Assembly: GCA_003599455.1 (NCBI GenBank)
Contig: QZKF01000025.1
Location: forward strand, 1 to 64,000
Origin: Comamonadaceae bacterium
Lineage (GTDB): Bacteria; Pseudomonadota; Gammaproteobacteria; Burkholderiales; Burkholderiaceae_C
DNA: 64,000 bases
Direction: 5' to 3'
The notes under the pieces were generated by a model. The model saw nothing but the letters and a program-made list of their open reading frames with translations. It had not been told where the DNA came from and did not search any database. This document shows positions 46,179 to 54,848 of the stretch, one piece after another. A program made the translations under genes and the position numbers. Position 1 is the stretch's first letter. Each line of letters opens with the position of its first letter.

Positions 46179-49100
46179 CGGCGCCCGCCTACCGCATCAA
46201 CGGCGCACCGGCCGCGCGAGCGGCCTTCTACGCGCTCGCCTGCGACCCCGCGCGCAGCATCGCGGTCGAAGCCTGCGCCGGCGCGGGCAAGACCTGGATG
46301 CTGGTCTCGCGCATCCTGCGCGCGCTGCTCGACGGCTGCGCGCCACAGGACATCCTGGCCATCACCTTCACCAAGAAGGCGGCTGGCGAAATGCGCGACC
46401 GGCTCAATGCCGAGTTGCGCCGATGGGCCGCGCTGCCCGACGAGACGCTCGCGGGTGAACTGCGCGCGCGCGGGCTCAGCGAAGACGATGCCCGGCGGCG
46501 CGTGCCCGACGCCCGCAGCCTGCACGCGCGTGTCAGCGCCCTGGGCCGCCCGGTGCAGGTGCGCACCTTCCACGGCTGGTTCGCCGCCTTGCTGCGCGGC
46601 GCGCCGCTGTCGGTGCTGCAGGAGCTGCAGTTGCCGGTGCAGTACGAATTGCTCGAGGACGACGCGCAGGCCATCGTCCAGGTGTGGCCGCGTTTCTACG
46701 CCGCGCTCACGAACCACCCGGCCGAGCGGCAGGATTTCATGGACACCGTGGCCGAGCACGGCCGCCACCAGACGCTGGCGGCGCTGAAGAAGGCGCTGGA
46801 CAAGCGCGTGGAATTCGCGCTCGCCGATGCGGCCGGTGTGGTGGACACGTCGGTGGAAGCTTTTGCCGCACGCTACCTGGCGCTGGCCGACCTGGAGCGC
46901 CCCGAGCTGGCGTTGTTGCGCCCGGGTGTGCGCGCGCGCTGGCTGGCGTGGGCCCAAGCCCTGGGCATCGAGGCCAACAAGACGCCCCGGGAAAGCGCGC
47001 GGCAGGTGATCGATGCCTTCGGGCTGGCCGACGAAGCCGCGCTCATGCCACAGCGGCTGGCGCTGTTGCGCAAGGCCTTCCTGGTCGCCGACGAGGACCG
47101 CCTGAACAGCCGCCTGGCGAAATTCGAAGCGGCCCAGGCGGCCGAGGCCGAACTGGTCGAGCTCTGCGGCGCTGTGCGCCAGCACAAGGCCTGGGCCCAC
47201 CACCAGCGGCTGGCGCGGCTTGCCCGCGTGCTGCTGGCCAGCTTCGCGGCCTTCAAGCGCGAGCGCGGCTGGGTCGACATGAACGACGTCGAGGGCGCGG
47301 CGCGCCGGTTGCTGGGTGACGCGGAGCTCTCGGGCTGGTTGCAGCAGCGGCTGGACGCGCGCCTTCGCCACGTGCTGATCGACGAGTTCCAGGACACCAA
47401 CCCGCTGCAGTGGCAGGCGCTCTACGGCTGGCTATCGGCCTACGCGGGCGCGGGGTCGGGCGAGGCGCCCTGCGTGTTCCTGGTGGGTGATCCCAAACAA
47501 TCGATCTACCGCTTCCGCCGCGCCGAGCCGCAGGTGTTCAAGGCCGCGCAGGCTTTCGTGGTGCAGGGCCTTTCAGGCGCGCTGCTGAGTTGCGACCACA
47601 CGCGGCGCTGTGCGCCGGCGGTGGTGGAGGCGCTCAACGCCGCCATGGGCGCGGCGGTGCAGGCCGGCGAGTACAGCAGCGACTACCGCGCCCACACCAC
47701 CGAAAGCACGGCGCCCGGCGAGGTGCTGTGCCTGCCTCAGTTGCCGCGCAGCCTGCGCGACCGCGGCAACGCGGCGGGCGGCGGCGAGCCGGTGTGGCGC
47801 GACAGCCTGACCACGCCGCGCGTGCTGCCCGAAGACAGCATGGCCGCGCTCGAAGCCGCGCAGGCGGCCGACTGGGTGGCGCTGCAGATCGCCGATGGCC
47901 GTGTGCAGGCGGGCGACATCATGGTGCTGGCGCGTCGGCGCGAGCGCCTGGCCTGGATGCACGAGGCCTTGCGTGAACGCGGCATCACGAGCGAGCAGCC
48001 CGAGAAGCTTGAGCTGGGCGAAGCCCCTGCCGTGCTGGACGTGGTGGCCCTGCTGGACGCCCTGGTGTCGACCCGGCACGACCTGAGCCTGGCGCGCGCG
48101 CTGAAGTCGCCGCTGTGTGGCTGGAGCGATGACGACCTGGCCCAGCTGGCGCGCCTGCGCCTGCGCTGGACGCCGCCCCGGGAAGAGGGCGCCATCGCGC
48201 CGCAGGCCAGGCCGTCGTGGTGGGACGTATTGCAGCGTTTCGCCGGTCTGCCACAGGACGAGCAGGCCGCGCTCTCGCAGACGGCGGACCAGGCCGCGCT
48301 GTTCAGCGGCACCGCGCAGCGCCTGGCCTTGTACCGCGGCTGGTTGCACAGCCTGCCGCCACACGACGCGCTCTCGGCCCTCTACGACCATGGTGACGTG
48401 CTGGCGCGCTTCGCGCAGGCCGTGTCCGCGAGCCAGCGCGCCGCGGTGCTGGCCCCCTTGCGGGATCTGCTGACCCAGTCGCTCGCGCAGGACGGTGGGC
48501 GTTTCCTCACGCCCTACCGCCTGGTGCGCGCGCTCAAGGCCGGTGGCATCAAGGCCACGCCGGTGCAGACGCCGGGCGCCGTGCGCCTGCTCACCATCCA
48601 CGGCGCCAAGGGGCTGGAGGCGCACACCGTGCTGATGCTGGACACCGACACCGGCAGCGCCCGACCCGAGAGCATGGGCGTGCTGGTGGACTGGCCGGGT
48701 GAAGACCCGCTGCCGCGCCGCTTCGTGTTCCTGGCGAGCGAGAAGTCGCCTCCCGCCTGTGCGGCGGACGCGCTGTTGCAGGAGCAGCAGGCGCGTTCGC
48801 TGGAAGAACTCAACGCGCTCTACGTGGCGCTCACGCGGGCCGAGTTGCGGCTGGTGGTCTCCAGCTTCGAGCCGCACCAGCGCAACACCACCACCTGGTA
48901 CCAGCGCCTGCAGACGCTCGCCACGGCGGTGGACGCACCACCTCCCGCCGCCGATGCCGCCGTGCCGGCACCCCACGGCGACGAGGTGTTCAGTCTGCCC
49001 TGCCTGCCCGCCGTCACGGCCGTGAACGCGCCAGTCCCGGCGGCCCCGGTCGAACCCGCCGCCGACGACGCCGCCACCCGCATCGGCCTGGCCTTGCACC

Positions 49101-49540
49101 GCCTGCTGCAATGGCGGCCCACGCCGCTTCAGGGCTTCGACTGGACCACCGAGCACACGCAGGCCGTGGCGCGCGAGTTCGCGCTCGATGGGACGCAGGC
49201 GGGGGAGTGCCTGGCCATGGCGCGCCGCATCGTGGCCGGCGAGGCCGCCTGGGCCTGGGACGCCGGCGTGCTGGATCACTGGGGCAACGAGGTGGAGCTG
49301 TTCCACCAGGGCGAGCTGCTGCGGCTCGACCGCCTGGTGCGTCGGCGCGACAGCGGCGACTGGTGGGTGCTGGACTACAAGAGCGCGGCGCACCCCGAGC
49401 GCCAGCCCGAGCTGCTTGCGCAGATGCGCGGCTACCGACAGGCCATGGCCGAGGCCCGGCCGGGCGAGCCGGTGCGGCTGGCCTTCATCAGCGCACAAGG
49501 TCGGCTCATCGAGCTGGCCGAAGCGCAGCTGTCCTCATGA
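46175..49540 (+). CDS. AddA-like UvrD/Rep-family helicase-nuclease
   Basis: 1121 residues, starting inside the AddB stop (ATGA). SF1A helicase motifs in order: Walker A EACAGAGKTWM (33-43), Ia AITFTKKAAGEMRDRL, Walker B LIDEFQDTNPLQW, III VGDPKQSIYRFRRAEP, V RLLTIHGAKGLEAHTV and VI LYVALTRAELRLVV. A C-terminal nuclease domain carries WWVLDYKSA (Asp1067, Lys1069). Both subunits having nuclease motifs makes this AddAB-type rather than RecBCD. Function in recombination repair is inferred from family. Confidence 0.9.
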   Translation: MTAPAYRINGAPAARAAFYALACDPARSIAVEACAGAGKTWMLVSRILRALLDGCAPQDILAITFTKKAAGEMRDRLNAELRRWAALPDETLAGELRARGLSEDDARRRVPDARSLHARVSALGRPVQVRTFHGWFAALLRGAPLSVLQELQLPVQYELLEDDAQAIVQVWPRFYAALTNHPAERQDFMDTVAEHGRHQTLAALKKALDKRVEFALADAAGVVDTSVEAFAARYLALADLERPELALLRPGVRARWLAWAQALGIEANKTPRESARQVIDAFGLADEAALMPQRLALLRKAFLVADEDRLNSRLAKFEAAQAAEAELVELCGAVRQHKAWAHHQRLARLARVLLASFAAFKRERGWVDMNDVEGAARRLLGDAELSGWLQQRLDARLRHVLIDEFQDTNPLQWQALYGWLSAYAGAGSGEAPCVFLVGDPKQSIYRFRRAEPQVFKAAQAFVVQGLSGALLSCDHTRRCAPAVVEALNAAMGAAVQAGEYSSDYRAHTTESTAPGEVLCLPQLPRSLRDRGNAAGGGEPVWRDSLTTPRVLPEDSMAALEAAQAADWVALQIADGRVQAGDIMVLARRRERLAWMHEALRERGITSEQPEKLELGEAPAVLDVVALLDALVSTRHDLSLARALKSPLCGWSDDDLAQLARLRLRWTPPREEGAIAPQARPSWWDVLQRFAGLPQDEQAALSQTADQAALFSGTAQRLALYRGWLHSLPPHDALSALYDHGDVLARFAQAVSASQRAAVLAPLRDLLTQSLAQDGGRFLTPYRLVRALKAGGIKATPVQTPGAVRLLTIHGAKGLEAHTVLMLDTDTGSARPESMGVLVDWPGEDPLPRRFVFLASEKSPPACAADALLQEQQARSLEELNALYVALTRAELRLVVSSFEPHQRNTTTWYQRLQTLATAVDAPPPAADAAVPAPHGDEVFSLPCLPAVTAVNAPVPAAPVEPAADDAATRIGLALHRLLQWRPTPLQGFDWTTEHTQAVAREFALDGTQAGECLAMARRIVAGEAAWAWDAGVLDHWGNEVELFHQGELLRLDRLVRRRDSGDWWVLDYKSAAHPERQPELLAQMRGYRQAMAEARPGEPVRLAFISAQGRLIELAEAQLSS

Positions 49541-50799
49541 ACGAAATCAAGTCCTCTTTGTCGGTCGATGTGGCCATCATCGGCGGTGGCCCGGCCGGCT
49601 TGATGGCCGCCGAGGTGCTGGGCCGCGCCGGCGTGGCGGTGCACCTGTTCGACGCCATGCCTTCGGTGGGGCGCAAATTCCTGCTGGCCGGCAAGGGCGG
49701 CATGAACCTCACGCACGCCGAAGCGCTGCCCGCTTTCGTGGGCCGCTACGGCGCACAGGCCGAACGGCTTCGCCCGCTGCTCGACGCGTTCGGCCCGCAG
49801 GCCGTGCGCGACTGGGCCGCCGGGCTGGGCATCGACACTTTCGTGGGCAGCTCGCAGCGCGTGTTTCCCACCGACATGAAGGCCGCGCCGCTGCTGCGCG
49901 CCTGGCTGCAGCGGCTGCGCCATCCCGGGCTCGGCGGCGTACCGGTGGCCTTCCACATGCGCCACCGCTGGACGGGCTGGGACGGCACGGCCCTGGGCTT
50001 CGACACGCCACAAGGCCCGCTGCGGGTGCAGGCCCGCGCCACCGTGCTCGCGCTCGGCGGCGCAAGCTGGGCGCGGCTGGGTTCCGACGGCGCGTGGCTG
50101 CCCTGGCTGCAGGCCGCGGGCATCGATGTGGCACCGCTGCAGCCGAGCAACTGCGGCTTCGACGTGGCCGGCGGATGGAGCCCGTTTTTTGCCGAGCGCT
50201 TCGCGGGCCAGCCCTTCAAGTCGGTCGCGATCCGCGCCACCGACAGCCTGGGCCAGGGCTTTCACCGCAAGGGCGAGTTCGTGGCCACGGCCACCGGCGT
50301 CGAAGGCAGCGTGGTCTATGCGGCGTCCAGCCTGCTGCGCGACGAGATCACCCGCAACGGCCAGGCCACATTCGAGCTCGACCTGCTGCCCGACCGCAGT
50401 GCCGAGCAGGTGCTGGCGCAGGTGGCGCACCCACGCGGCTCGCGCAGCCTCTCCAGCCACCTCAAGAGCCGGCTCGGGCTGGAGGGCATCAAGATGGCCA
50501 TCGTCAACGAGCGGGTGGACAAGGCCACGATGCACGACCCCGCGCGGCTGGCCGCTGCCCTCAAGGCCATTCCCGTCACGCTGGTGGCGGCGCGCCCGAT
50601 CGACGAGGCCATCAGCAGCGCCGGTGGGGTGCGCTGGGAAGCGCTGGACGGCGGCCTGATGGTGAAGCAGCGGCCCGGGCTGTTCTGCGCCGGCGAGATG
50701 CTGGACTGGGAAGCGCCCACCGGCGGCTACCTGCTCACAGCCTGCCTGGCGAGTGGTGTGGTCGCGGGGGAAGGCGTGCGCCGCTGGCTGGCGGTTTAG
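49537..50799 (+). CDS. HI0933-like flavoprotein (TIGR03862-type NAD(P)/FAD oxidoreductase)
   Basis: 420 residues. N-terminal FAD motif VAIIGGGPAGLMAAEVLG; GRKFLLAGKGGMNLTHAE, characteristic of the HI0933/YhiN flavoprotein group; C-terminal SSAGGVRWEALDGGLMVKQRPGLFCAGEMLDWEAPTGGYLL. The catalysed reaction is not known for this family. It is translationally coupled to addA (ATGA), although a link to recombination is not established. Its last four bases overlap the convergent next gene. Confidence 0.88.
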   Translation: MNEIKSSLSVDVAIIGGGPAGLMAAEVLGRAGVAVHLFDAMPSVGRKFLLAGKGGMNLTHAEALPAFVGRYGAQAERLRPLLDAFGPQAVRDWAAGLGIDTFVGSSQRVFPTDMKAAPLLRAWLQRLRHPGLGGVPVAFHMRHRWTGWDGTALGFDTPQGPLRVQARATVLALGGASWARLGSDGAWLPWLQAAGIDVAPLQPSNCGFDVAGGWSPFFAERFAGQPFKSVAIRATDSLGQGFHRKGEFVATATGVEGSVVYAASSLLRDEITRNGQATFELDLLPDRSAEQVLAQVAHPRGSRSLSSHLKSRLGLEGIKMAIVNERVDKATMHDPARLAAALKAIPVTLVAARPIDEAISSAGGVRWEALDGGLMVKQRPGLFCAGEMLDWEAPTGGYLLTACLASGVVAGEGVRRWLAV

Positions 50800-51146
50800 C
50801 TCAGCACGCTCAGATCGAGTGTGTAGGACTTGCCCAGCCAGAGCGCACCATCGCGGTGGTCGCTGAGTTCGTCGCCGGTGTTGGGGTGGATCAGCACGTC
50901 GAGCGCGCCGTGGTTGAGCGAGAGCCAACCCACGACGTACGCGAATTCGGTGGCATCGAAGGCCAGCTGGTAGGTCCAGGCCGGGTGCGGCCCGACCGGC
51001 TTTTCATGGAAGCGCCCGATCTCGACGCGTGGGGCGAGTTCGGTGGTGATGACCTCGCGCAGGGCCCAGGCCGCGTCGCGGCTGTCGGCACCGAAGTACA
51101 CGTGCGCGTGCCAGCTGGAGATGGTTGCGGGGTCGCGCACGGGCAT
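50796..51146 (-). CDS. DOPA 4,5-dioxygenase family protein
   Basis: 116 residues: SSWHAHVYFGADSRD, RFHEKPVGPHPAWTYQLAF, VLIHPNTGDELSDHRDGALWLG. The His-rich set (HAH, GPHP, HPNTGDELxDH) is the metal-site pattern of the small DOPA/aromatic-diol extradiol dioxygenase family known from fungi and many proteobacteria. The bacterial substrate is uncertain. It is monocistronic, with the SRP RNA gene immediately upstream on the same strand. Confidence 0.87.
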   Translation of the reverse strand: MPVRDPATISSWHAHVYFGADSRDAAWALREVITTELAPRVEIGRFHEKPVGPHPAWTYQLAFDATEFAYVVGWLSLNHGALDVLIHPNTGDELSDHRDGALWLGKSYTLDLSVLS

Positions 51147-51162
51147 GGCGAAATTGAAAAAG

Positions 51163-51260
51163 GTGACGAGCCTCTACCCCGGCACTGGATTCACAGTTAG
51201 GGCTGCTTGGTTCCCCACCTGACCCGGTTGGCCGCTTCACCATGCGGGAAGGCCCGTCGG
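51163..51260 (-). ncRNA. ffs: Signal recognition particle RNA (4.5S, small bacterial type)
   Basis: Read on the minus strand, the apical helix 8 is GTCAGGTGGGGAACCAAGCAG, with a GGAA tetraloop and the internal-loop bases that bind Ffh. The terminal stem pairs GACGGGCCT (51258-51250) with AGGCTCGTC (51173-51165). TTTTT follows at 51161-51157. Length near 95-100 bases fits the small SRP RNA; exact ends are estimated. It guides Ffh to signal sequences on ribosomes. It lies divergent to dnaX. Confidence 0.88.
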
Positions 51261-51331
51261 GGTGAATTGTAGGCCATGCGGCCGCGCGGCGTGGGGAAGC
51301 TGGCGATACCCCGCCGCTTAGAATCGTTGGC

Positions 51332-53251
51332 ATGTCCTATGTCGTCCTGGCCCGCAAATACCGCCCGCGCAACTTCACCGAAATGGTGGGGCAGGGCCAT
51401 GTGGTGCAGGCCTTGTCGAACGCGCTGACGACGCAACGCCTGCACCATGCCTACCTGTTCACCGGCACGCGCGGCGTGGGCAAGACCACGGTCTCGCGCA
51501 TCCTGGCCAAGTCGCTCAACTGCCTGGGCACCGACGGGCAGGGCGGCATCACCGCCGAGCCCTGCGGCGTGTGCCAGGCCTGCACCGACATCGACAGCGG
51601 CCGCTTCGTCGACTACACCGAGCTCGACGCCGCCTCCAACCGGGGCGTGGACGAGGTGCAGGCCTTGCTTGAGCAGGCGGTCTACAAGCCGGTGCAGGGC
51701 CGCTTCAAGGTCTTCATGATCGACGAGGTCCACATGCTGACCAACACGGCCTTCAACGCCATGTTGAAGACGCTGGAAGAGCCGCCCGAGTACCTCAAGT
51801 TCGTGCTCGCCACGACCGACCCGCAGAAGGTGCCGGTGACGGTGCTCTCGCGCTGCCTGCAGTTCAACCTGCGGCCGATGGCGCCTGAAACCGTGCTCGA
51901 GCATTTGCAACAGGTGTTGCAAGCCGAACAGGTGCCGGCCGACGTGCAGGCGCTGCGCCTGATCTCGCGCGCCGCGCGAGGCTCCATGCGCGACGCGCTC
52001 TCGCTCACCGACCAGGCGATCGCCTTTGGCGGTGGCCAGCTGCAGGAAGCGACCGTGCGCCAGATGCTGGGCGCGGTCGACCGCTCCTATGTGCTGCGCC
52101 TGATCGACGCGCTGGCCCGCGCCGACGGCGCTGCGGTGGTCGACACCATCGACACGCTGCGCCTGAACGGCCTGAACGCCGCGTCCACGCTGGAAGAAAT
52201 GACCGGTGTGCTGCAGCGCATGGCGGTGCTGCAGGCGGTGCCCGGTCGCGCGCAGGCCGAGGGCCTGGACGATCCCGATGAAGCGCAGATCGCGCAGCTC
52301 GCGCAGAGCCTGCCCGCCGACGAGACGCAGCTGCTCTACAGCCTCTGCCTGCACGGCCGCGGCGAGCTGGGCCTGGCACCCGACGAATACGCCGCGCTCA
52401 CCATGGTGTTGCTGCGGCTCATGGCCTTCAAGCCCGCCGGTGCGGCCAGCGCCACGGCGGAAAAAAAAACACTGAAAACCGCTGAGGCGCCTGTCGTCCC
52501 TGCCGTCGCCACGGTGGCCGCAGCGACGCCGGCACCCAGGCCCATGGTGGACCTGCCCGTGGTGGCCCCATCGCGTGCGCCCGTGGTGCAGCAGTCTGCG
52601 GTGCGCGCTCCCACGGCCGCGCCCACTGCCGCCCCGGTGCAGTCGCCCACACCACCCGCGGTGGTGAGAGCCCAGGACGAACCGGTGGACGAGGCCCCGT
52701 GGCCCGAAGACGACGGCCCGCCCTGGGAAGAGGCCGAGCCGGCACCGAGCCGCGTGCTGGCCATCCCGGTGCGCGACGCGGGCGAGCCAGGGCCGCTGGA
52801 CCAGCCTCAGCCGCGCGCCGAGCCCGGCACGCAAACCGTGCTGCCGGCCGCGCCGGGCGGCAGCGTCGAAGGCGACTTCTGGTTCGAGACCGTCATCCAG
52901 CTCGTGCGCGCCGAGGCCATCACCGCGCTGGTGCGCGAACTGGGCCTGCAGTCGCAACTGGTGGCGCGCGACGCCGACCAGTGGTTGCTGCGCGTGGAGC
53001 GCAGTTCGCTCAACCAGGGCAACAGCCGCGAGCGGCTGGCCACCGCGCTGCAGACGCTGGGTCACGGCGTGCGCCTGGTGGTCGAGATCGGCAGCGTGAG
53101 CGACTCGCCGGCGCGCCGCCTGGCCGCCGAGGCCGCGCGCCGCCAGCGCGAAGCCGAAGCGCAGATCCTGGGCGATCCCTTCGTGCAGAGCATGATCCGC
53201 GACTTTGGCGGCAAAATCGTGCCCGGCACGCTCAAGGCCACGGCCGCCTGA
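51332..53251 (+). CDS. dnaX: DNA polymerase III subunits tau and gamma
   Basis: Clamp-loader ATPase of the replisome. 639 residues for tau. AAA domain: [13 protein letters not shown], Walker [10 protein letters not shown], zinc Cys set CLGTDG...[15 protein letters not shown], sensor-1 region [19 protein letters not shown]. Residues about 365-490 are a Pro/Ala linker and the end is the tau C-domain ([12 protein letters not shown]). A run of nine A's at codons 377-380 could yield a truncated gamma form. ybaB and recR follow, the standard dnaX-ybaB-recR order. Confidence 0.97.
   Translation: MSYVVLARKYRPRNFTEMVGQGHVVQALSNALTTQRLHHAYLFTGTRGVGKTTVSRILAKSLNCLGTDGQGGITAEPCGVCQACTDIDSGRFVDYTELDAASNRGVDEVQALLEQAVYKPVQGRFKVFMIDEVHMLTNTAFNAMLKTLEEPPEYLKFVLATTDPQKVPVTVLSRCLQFNLRPMAPETVLEHLQQVLQAEQVPADVQALRLISRAARGSMRDALSLTDQAIAFGGGQLQEATVRQMLGAVDRSYVLRLIDALARADGAAVVDTIDTLRLNGLNAASTLEEMTGVLQRMAVLQAVPGRAQAEGLDDPDEAQIAQLAQSLPADETQLLYSLCLHGRGELGLAPDEYAALTMVLLRLMAFKPAGAASATAEKKTLKTAEAPVVPAVATVAAATPAPRPMVDLPVVAPSRAPVVQQSAVRAPTAAPTAAPVQSPTPPAVVRAQDEPVDEAPWPEDDGPPWEEAEPAPSRVLAIPVRDAGEPGPLDQPQPRAEPGTQTVLPAAPGGSVEGDFWFETVIQLVRAEAITALVRELGLQSQLVARDADQWLLRVERSSLNQGNSRERLATALQTLGHGVRLVVEIGSVSDSPARRLAAEAARRQREAEAQILGDPFVQSMIRDFGGKIVPGTLKATAA
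52460..52485 (+). promoter_or_regulatory. A9 slippage site producing DnaX gamma
   Basis: Nine consecutive A's at 52461-52469 within GAA AAA AAA ACA. The -1 frame meets TGA at 52483-52485 and the +1 frame meets TGA at 52473-52475. Ribosomal or transcriptional slippage in either direction would therefore end the protein about 380 residues in, after the ATPase domains. Confidence 0.7.
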
Positions 53252-53286
53252 CATCCCTCTTTTCATTCAGAACCTCAAGGAAGACC

Positions 53287-53619
53287 ATGTTCAACAAAGG
53301 ACAACTCGCCGGCCTCATGAAGCAGGCCCAGGCCATGCAGGACAACCTGAAGAAGGCGCAGGACGAGCTGGCCTTCATCGAAGTCACGGGCGAATCCGGC
53401 GCCGGCCTGGTGAAGGTGCTCATGACCTGCAAGCACGACGTGAAGCGTGTGATCATCGACCCCAGCCTGCTGGCCGACGACAAGGACATGCTCGAAGACC
53501 TGGTGGCTGCCGCCTTCAATGCCGCGGTGCGCAAGGCCGAGGAGACCTCGGCCGAAAAGATGGGCAAGCTCACGGCCGGTATGCCCGGCCTCCCGGGCGG
53601 CATGAAATTCCCGTTCTGA
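53287..53619 (+). CDS. ybaB: YbaB/EbfC family nucleoid-associated protein
   Basis: 110-residue DNA-binding dimer of the YbaB/EbfC family: [27 protein letters not shown] (long helix), [10 protein letters not shown]-like [32 protein letters not shown], and a Gly/Met/Pro-rich tail. AGGAAGACC precedes the ATG. Located between dnaX and recR as in most bacteria. Confidence 0.95.
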   Translation: MFNKGQLAGLMKQAQAMQDNLKKAQDELAFIEVTGESGAGLVKVLMTCKHDVKRVIIDPSLLADDKDMLEDLVAAAFNAAVRKAEETSAEKMGKLTAGMPGLPGGMKFPF

Positions 53620-53655
53620 GCGCCGCTGTCGCCCCGCGGGTGAGGCCCCAGGCAG

Positions 53656-54264
53656 ATGGCTGAAAACCACTCGCTCGAACTGCTCGTCCAGGCCCTGCGC
53701 CGTCTGCCCGGTGTGGGCGTGAAGTCGGCGCAGCGCATGGCCTTCCACCTGCTGCAGCACGACCGCGAGGGCGCCCGGCAACTGGCGCGTGCGCTGGAAC
53801 ACGCCGCGGACTCGGTGAAGCACTGCAGCCTGTGCCACACCTTCACCGAAGACGAGCTGTGCCACACCTGCCGCGACCCGCGGCGCGACCGCAGCCAGCT
53901 CTGCGTGGTGGAGACACCGGCCGACCAGGCGGCGATGGAGCGCACCGGCGCCTACAAGGGCCTGTTCTTCGTGCTCATGGGCAAGCTCAGCCCGCTCGAC
54001 GGGGTGGGCCCGCGCGACATCGGCCTGCAGAAGCTGTTCGACCGCATCGCCGCGCCCGCGACCGAGGGCGAACCAGCGCTGCGCGAGGTGATCCTGGCGA
54101 CCAACTTCACCGCCGAGGGCGAGACCACGGCGCATGTGATTGCCCAGGCGCTCAAGGGCCGCGACGTGCAGGTGACCCGGCTGGCGCGCGGGGTACCGGT
54201 GGGCAGCGAACTCGAATACGTGGACCTGGGCACCATCGCCCATGCCCTGGTGGACCGGCGCTGA
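53656..54264 (+). CDS. recR: Recombination mediator RecR
   Basis: Helps RecF/RecO load RecA on gapped DNA. 202 residues: helix-hairpin-helix [20 protein letters not shown]4 zinc finger [16 protein letters not shown], Toprim domain [28 protein letters not shown], and C-terminal [26 protein letters not shown]. Length and order are typical. Confidence 0.97.
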   Translation: MAENHSLELLVQALRRLPGVGVKSAQRMAFHLLQHDREGARQLARALEHAADSVKHCSLCHTFTEDELCHTCRDPRRDRSQLCVVETPADQAAMERTGAYKGLFFVLMGKLSPLDGVGPRDIGLQKLFDRIAAPATEGEPALREVILATNFTAEGETTAHVIAQALKGRDVQVTRLARGVPVGSELEYVDLGTIAHALVDRR

Positions 54265-54298
54265 TCGGCGCCATTTTTTTTGTGGAAAGCGCTGCTTC

Positions 54299-54703
54299 AT
54301 GAAACTGGCTGGATTGACCGTGGCTTACTGGTCCGTGGTGGCGGCTGCCCTGTTGCCCATCGGGTGCGCGTGGCTGGCCAAGTGGGGCTCGTTCGGCAAA
54401 CCACGCCGCGAGGGGGGATACGACAACCACGCGCCGCGCGCCTGGCTGGCGCGCCAGAGCGACTGGCGCGCGCGCGCCAACGCGGCGCAGGCCAACAGCT
54501 TCGAAGCGCTGCCGTTCTTCATCGGCGCGGTGATCATTGCCCACCAGCTCGGTGCCTCCCAGATGCGGCTCGACGTGCTGGCCTTCCTGTTCGTCGTGCT
54601 GCGCGTGCTCTACGTCCTGATGTACGTGGCCGACATGGCCACCGCGCGCAGCCTGGTCTGGACCGTGGCGCTGGTGGTGAACGTCGCGATCCTGTTCGTC
54701 TGA
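54299..54703 (+). CDS. MAPEG-like integral membrane protein
   Basis: 134 residues with four hydrophobic segments: near 5-27, 68-85, 91-111 and 116-134. It contains YDNHAPRAWLARQSDWRARANAAQANSFEALPFF, the N-rich loop and Glu region typical of the MAPEG/eicosanoid-glutathione group in bacteria. No catalytic function can be assigned. It starts 34 bases after recR and is probably on the same transcript. Confidence 0.8.
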   Translation: MKLAGLTVAYWSVVAAALLPIGCAWLAKWGSFGKPRREGGYDNHAPRAWLARQSDWRARANAAQANSFEALPFFIGAVIIAHQLGASQMRLDVLAFLFVVLRVLYVLMYVADMATARSLVWTVALVVNVAILFV

Positions 54704-54751
54704 CGCGCGCCGCGCCCGCGCCGTTACATCAGCTTGCATTTGCTCGGTACA

Positions 54752-54782
54752 AACCCGCTCGGGATTGGTCCCGATGCGGGTT
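54752..54782. repeat. Strong hairpin upstream of the solute-binding protein gene
   Basis: AACCCGC-TCGGGA, loop TTGG, then TCCCGA-T-GCGGGTT: a 13-bp stem with a single bulged T. No T-run follows on either side. It lies between the MAPEG-like stop and the next ribosome-binding site (AGAGAGGAAAA). Confidence 0.55.
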
Positions 54783-54848
54783 CGGCGTCCCGCCCCTAGT
54801 CTCAAGGCTCATCCAAAAAAGAATGTGCCAAGAGAGGAAAACCGGGTC

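Noticed and set aside
51197-53266. Very long open frame antisense to dnaX
   Set aside because: Long antisense frames are expected in high-GC DNA opposite a real gene. Its translation is His/Arg/Gly-rich with no recognisable domain, while dnaX is certain. Similar antisense frames over ftsH, prlC, the AddB-like gene and the RND pump were discarded for the same reason.
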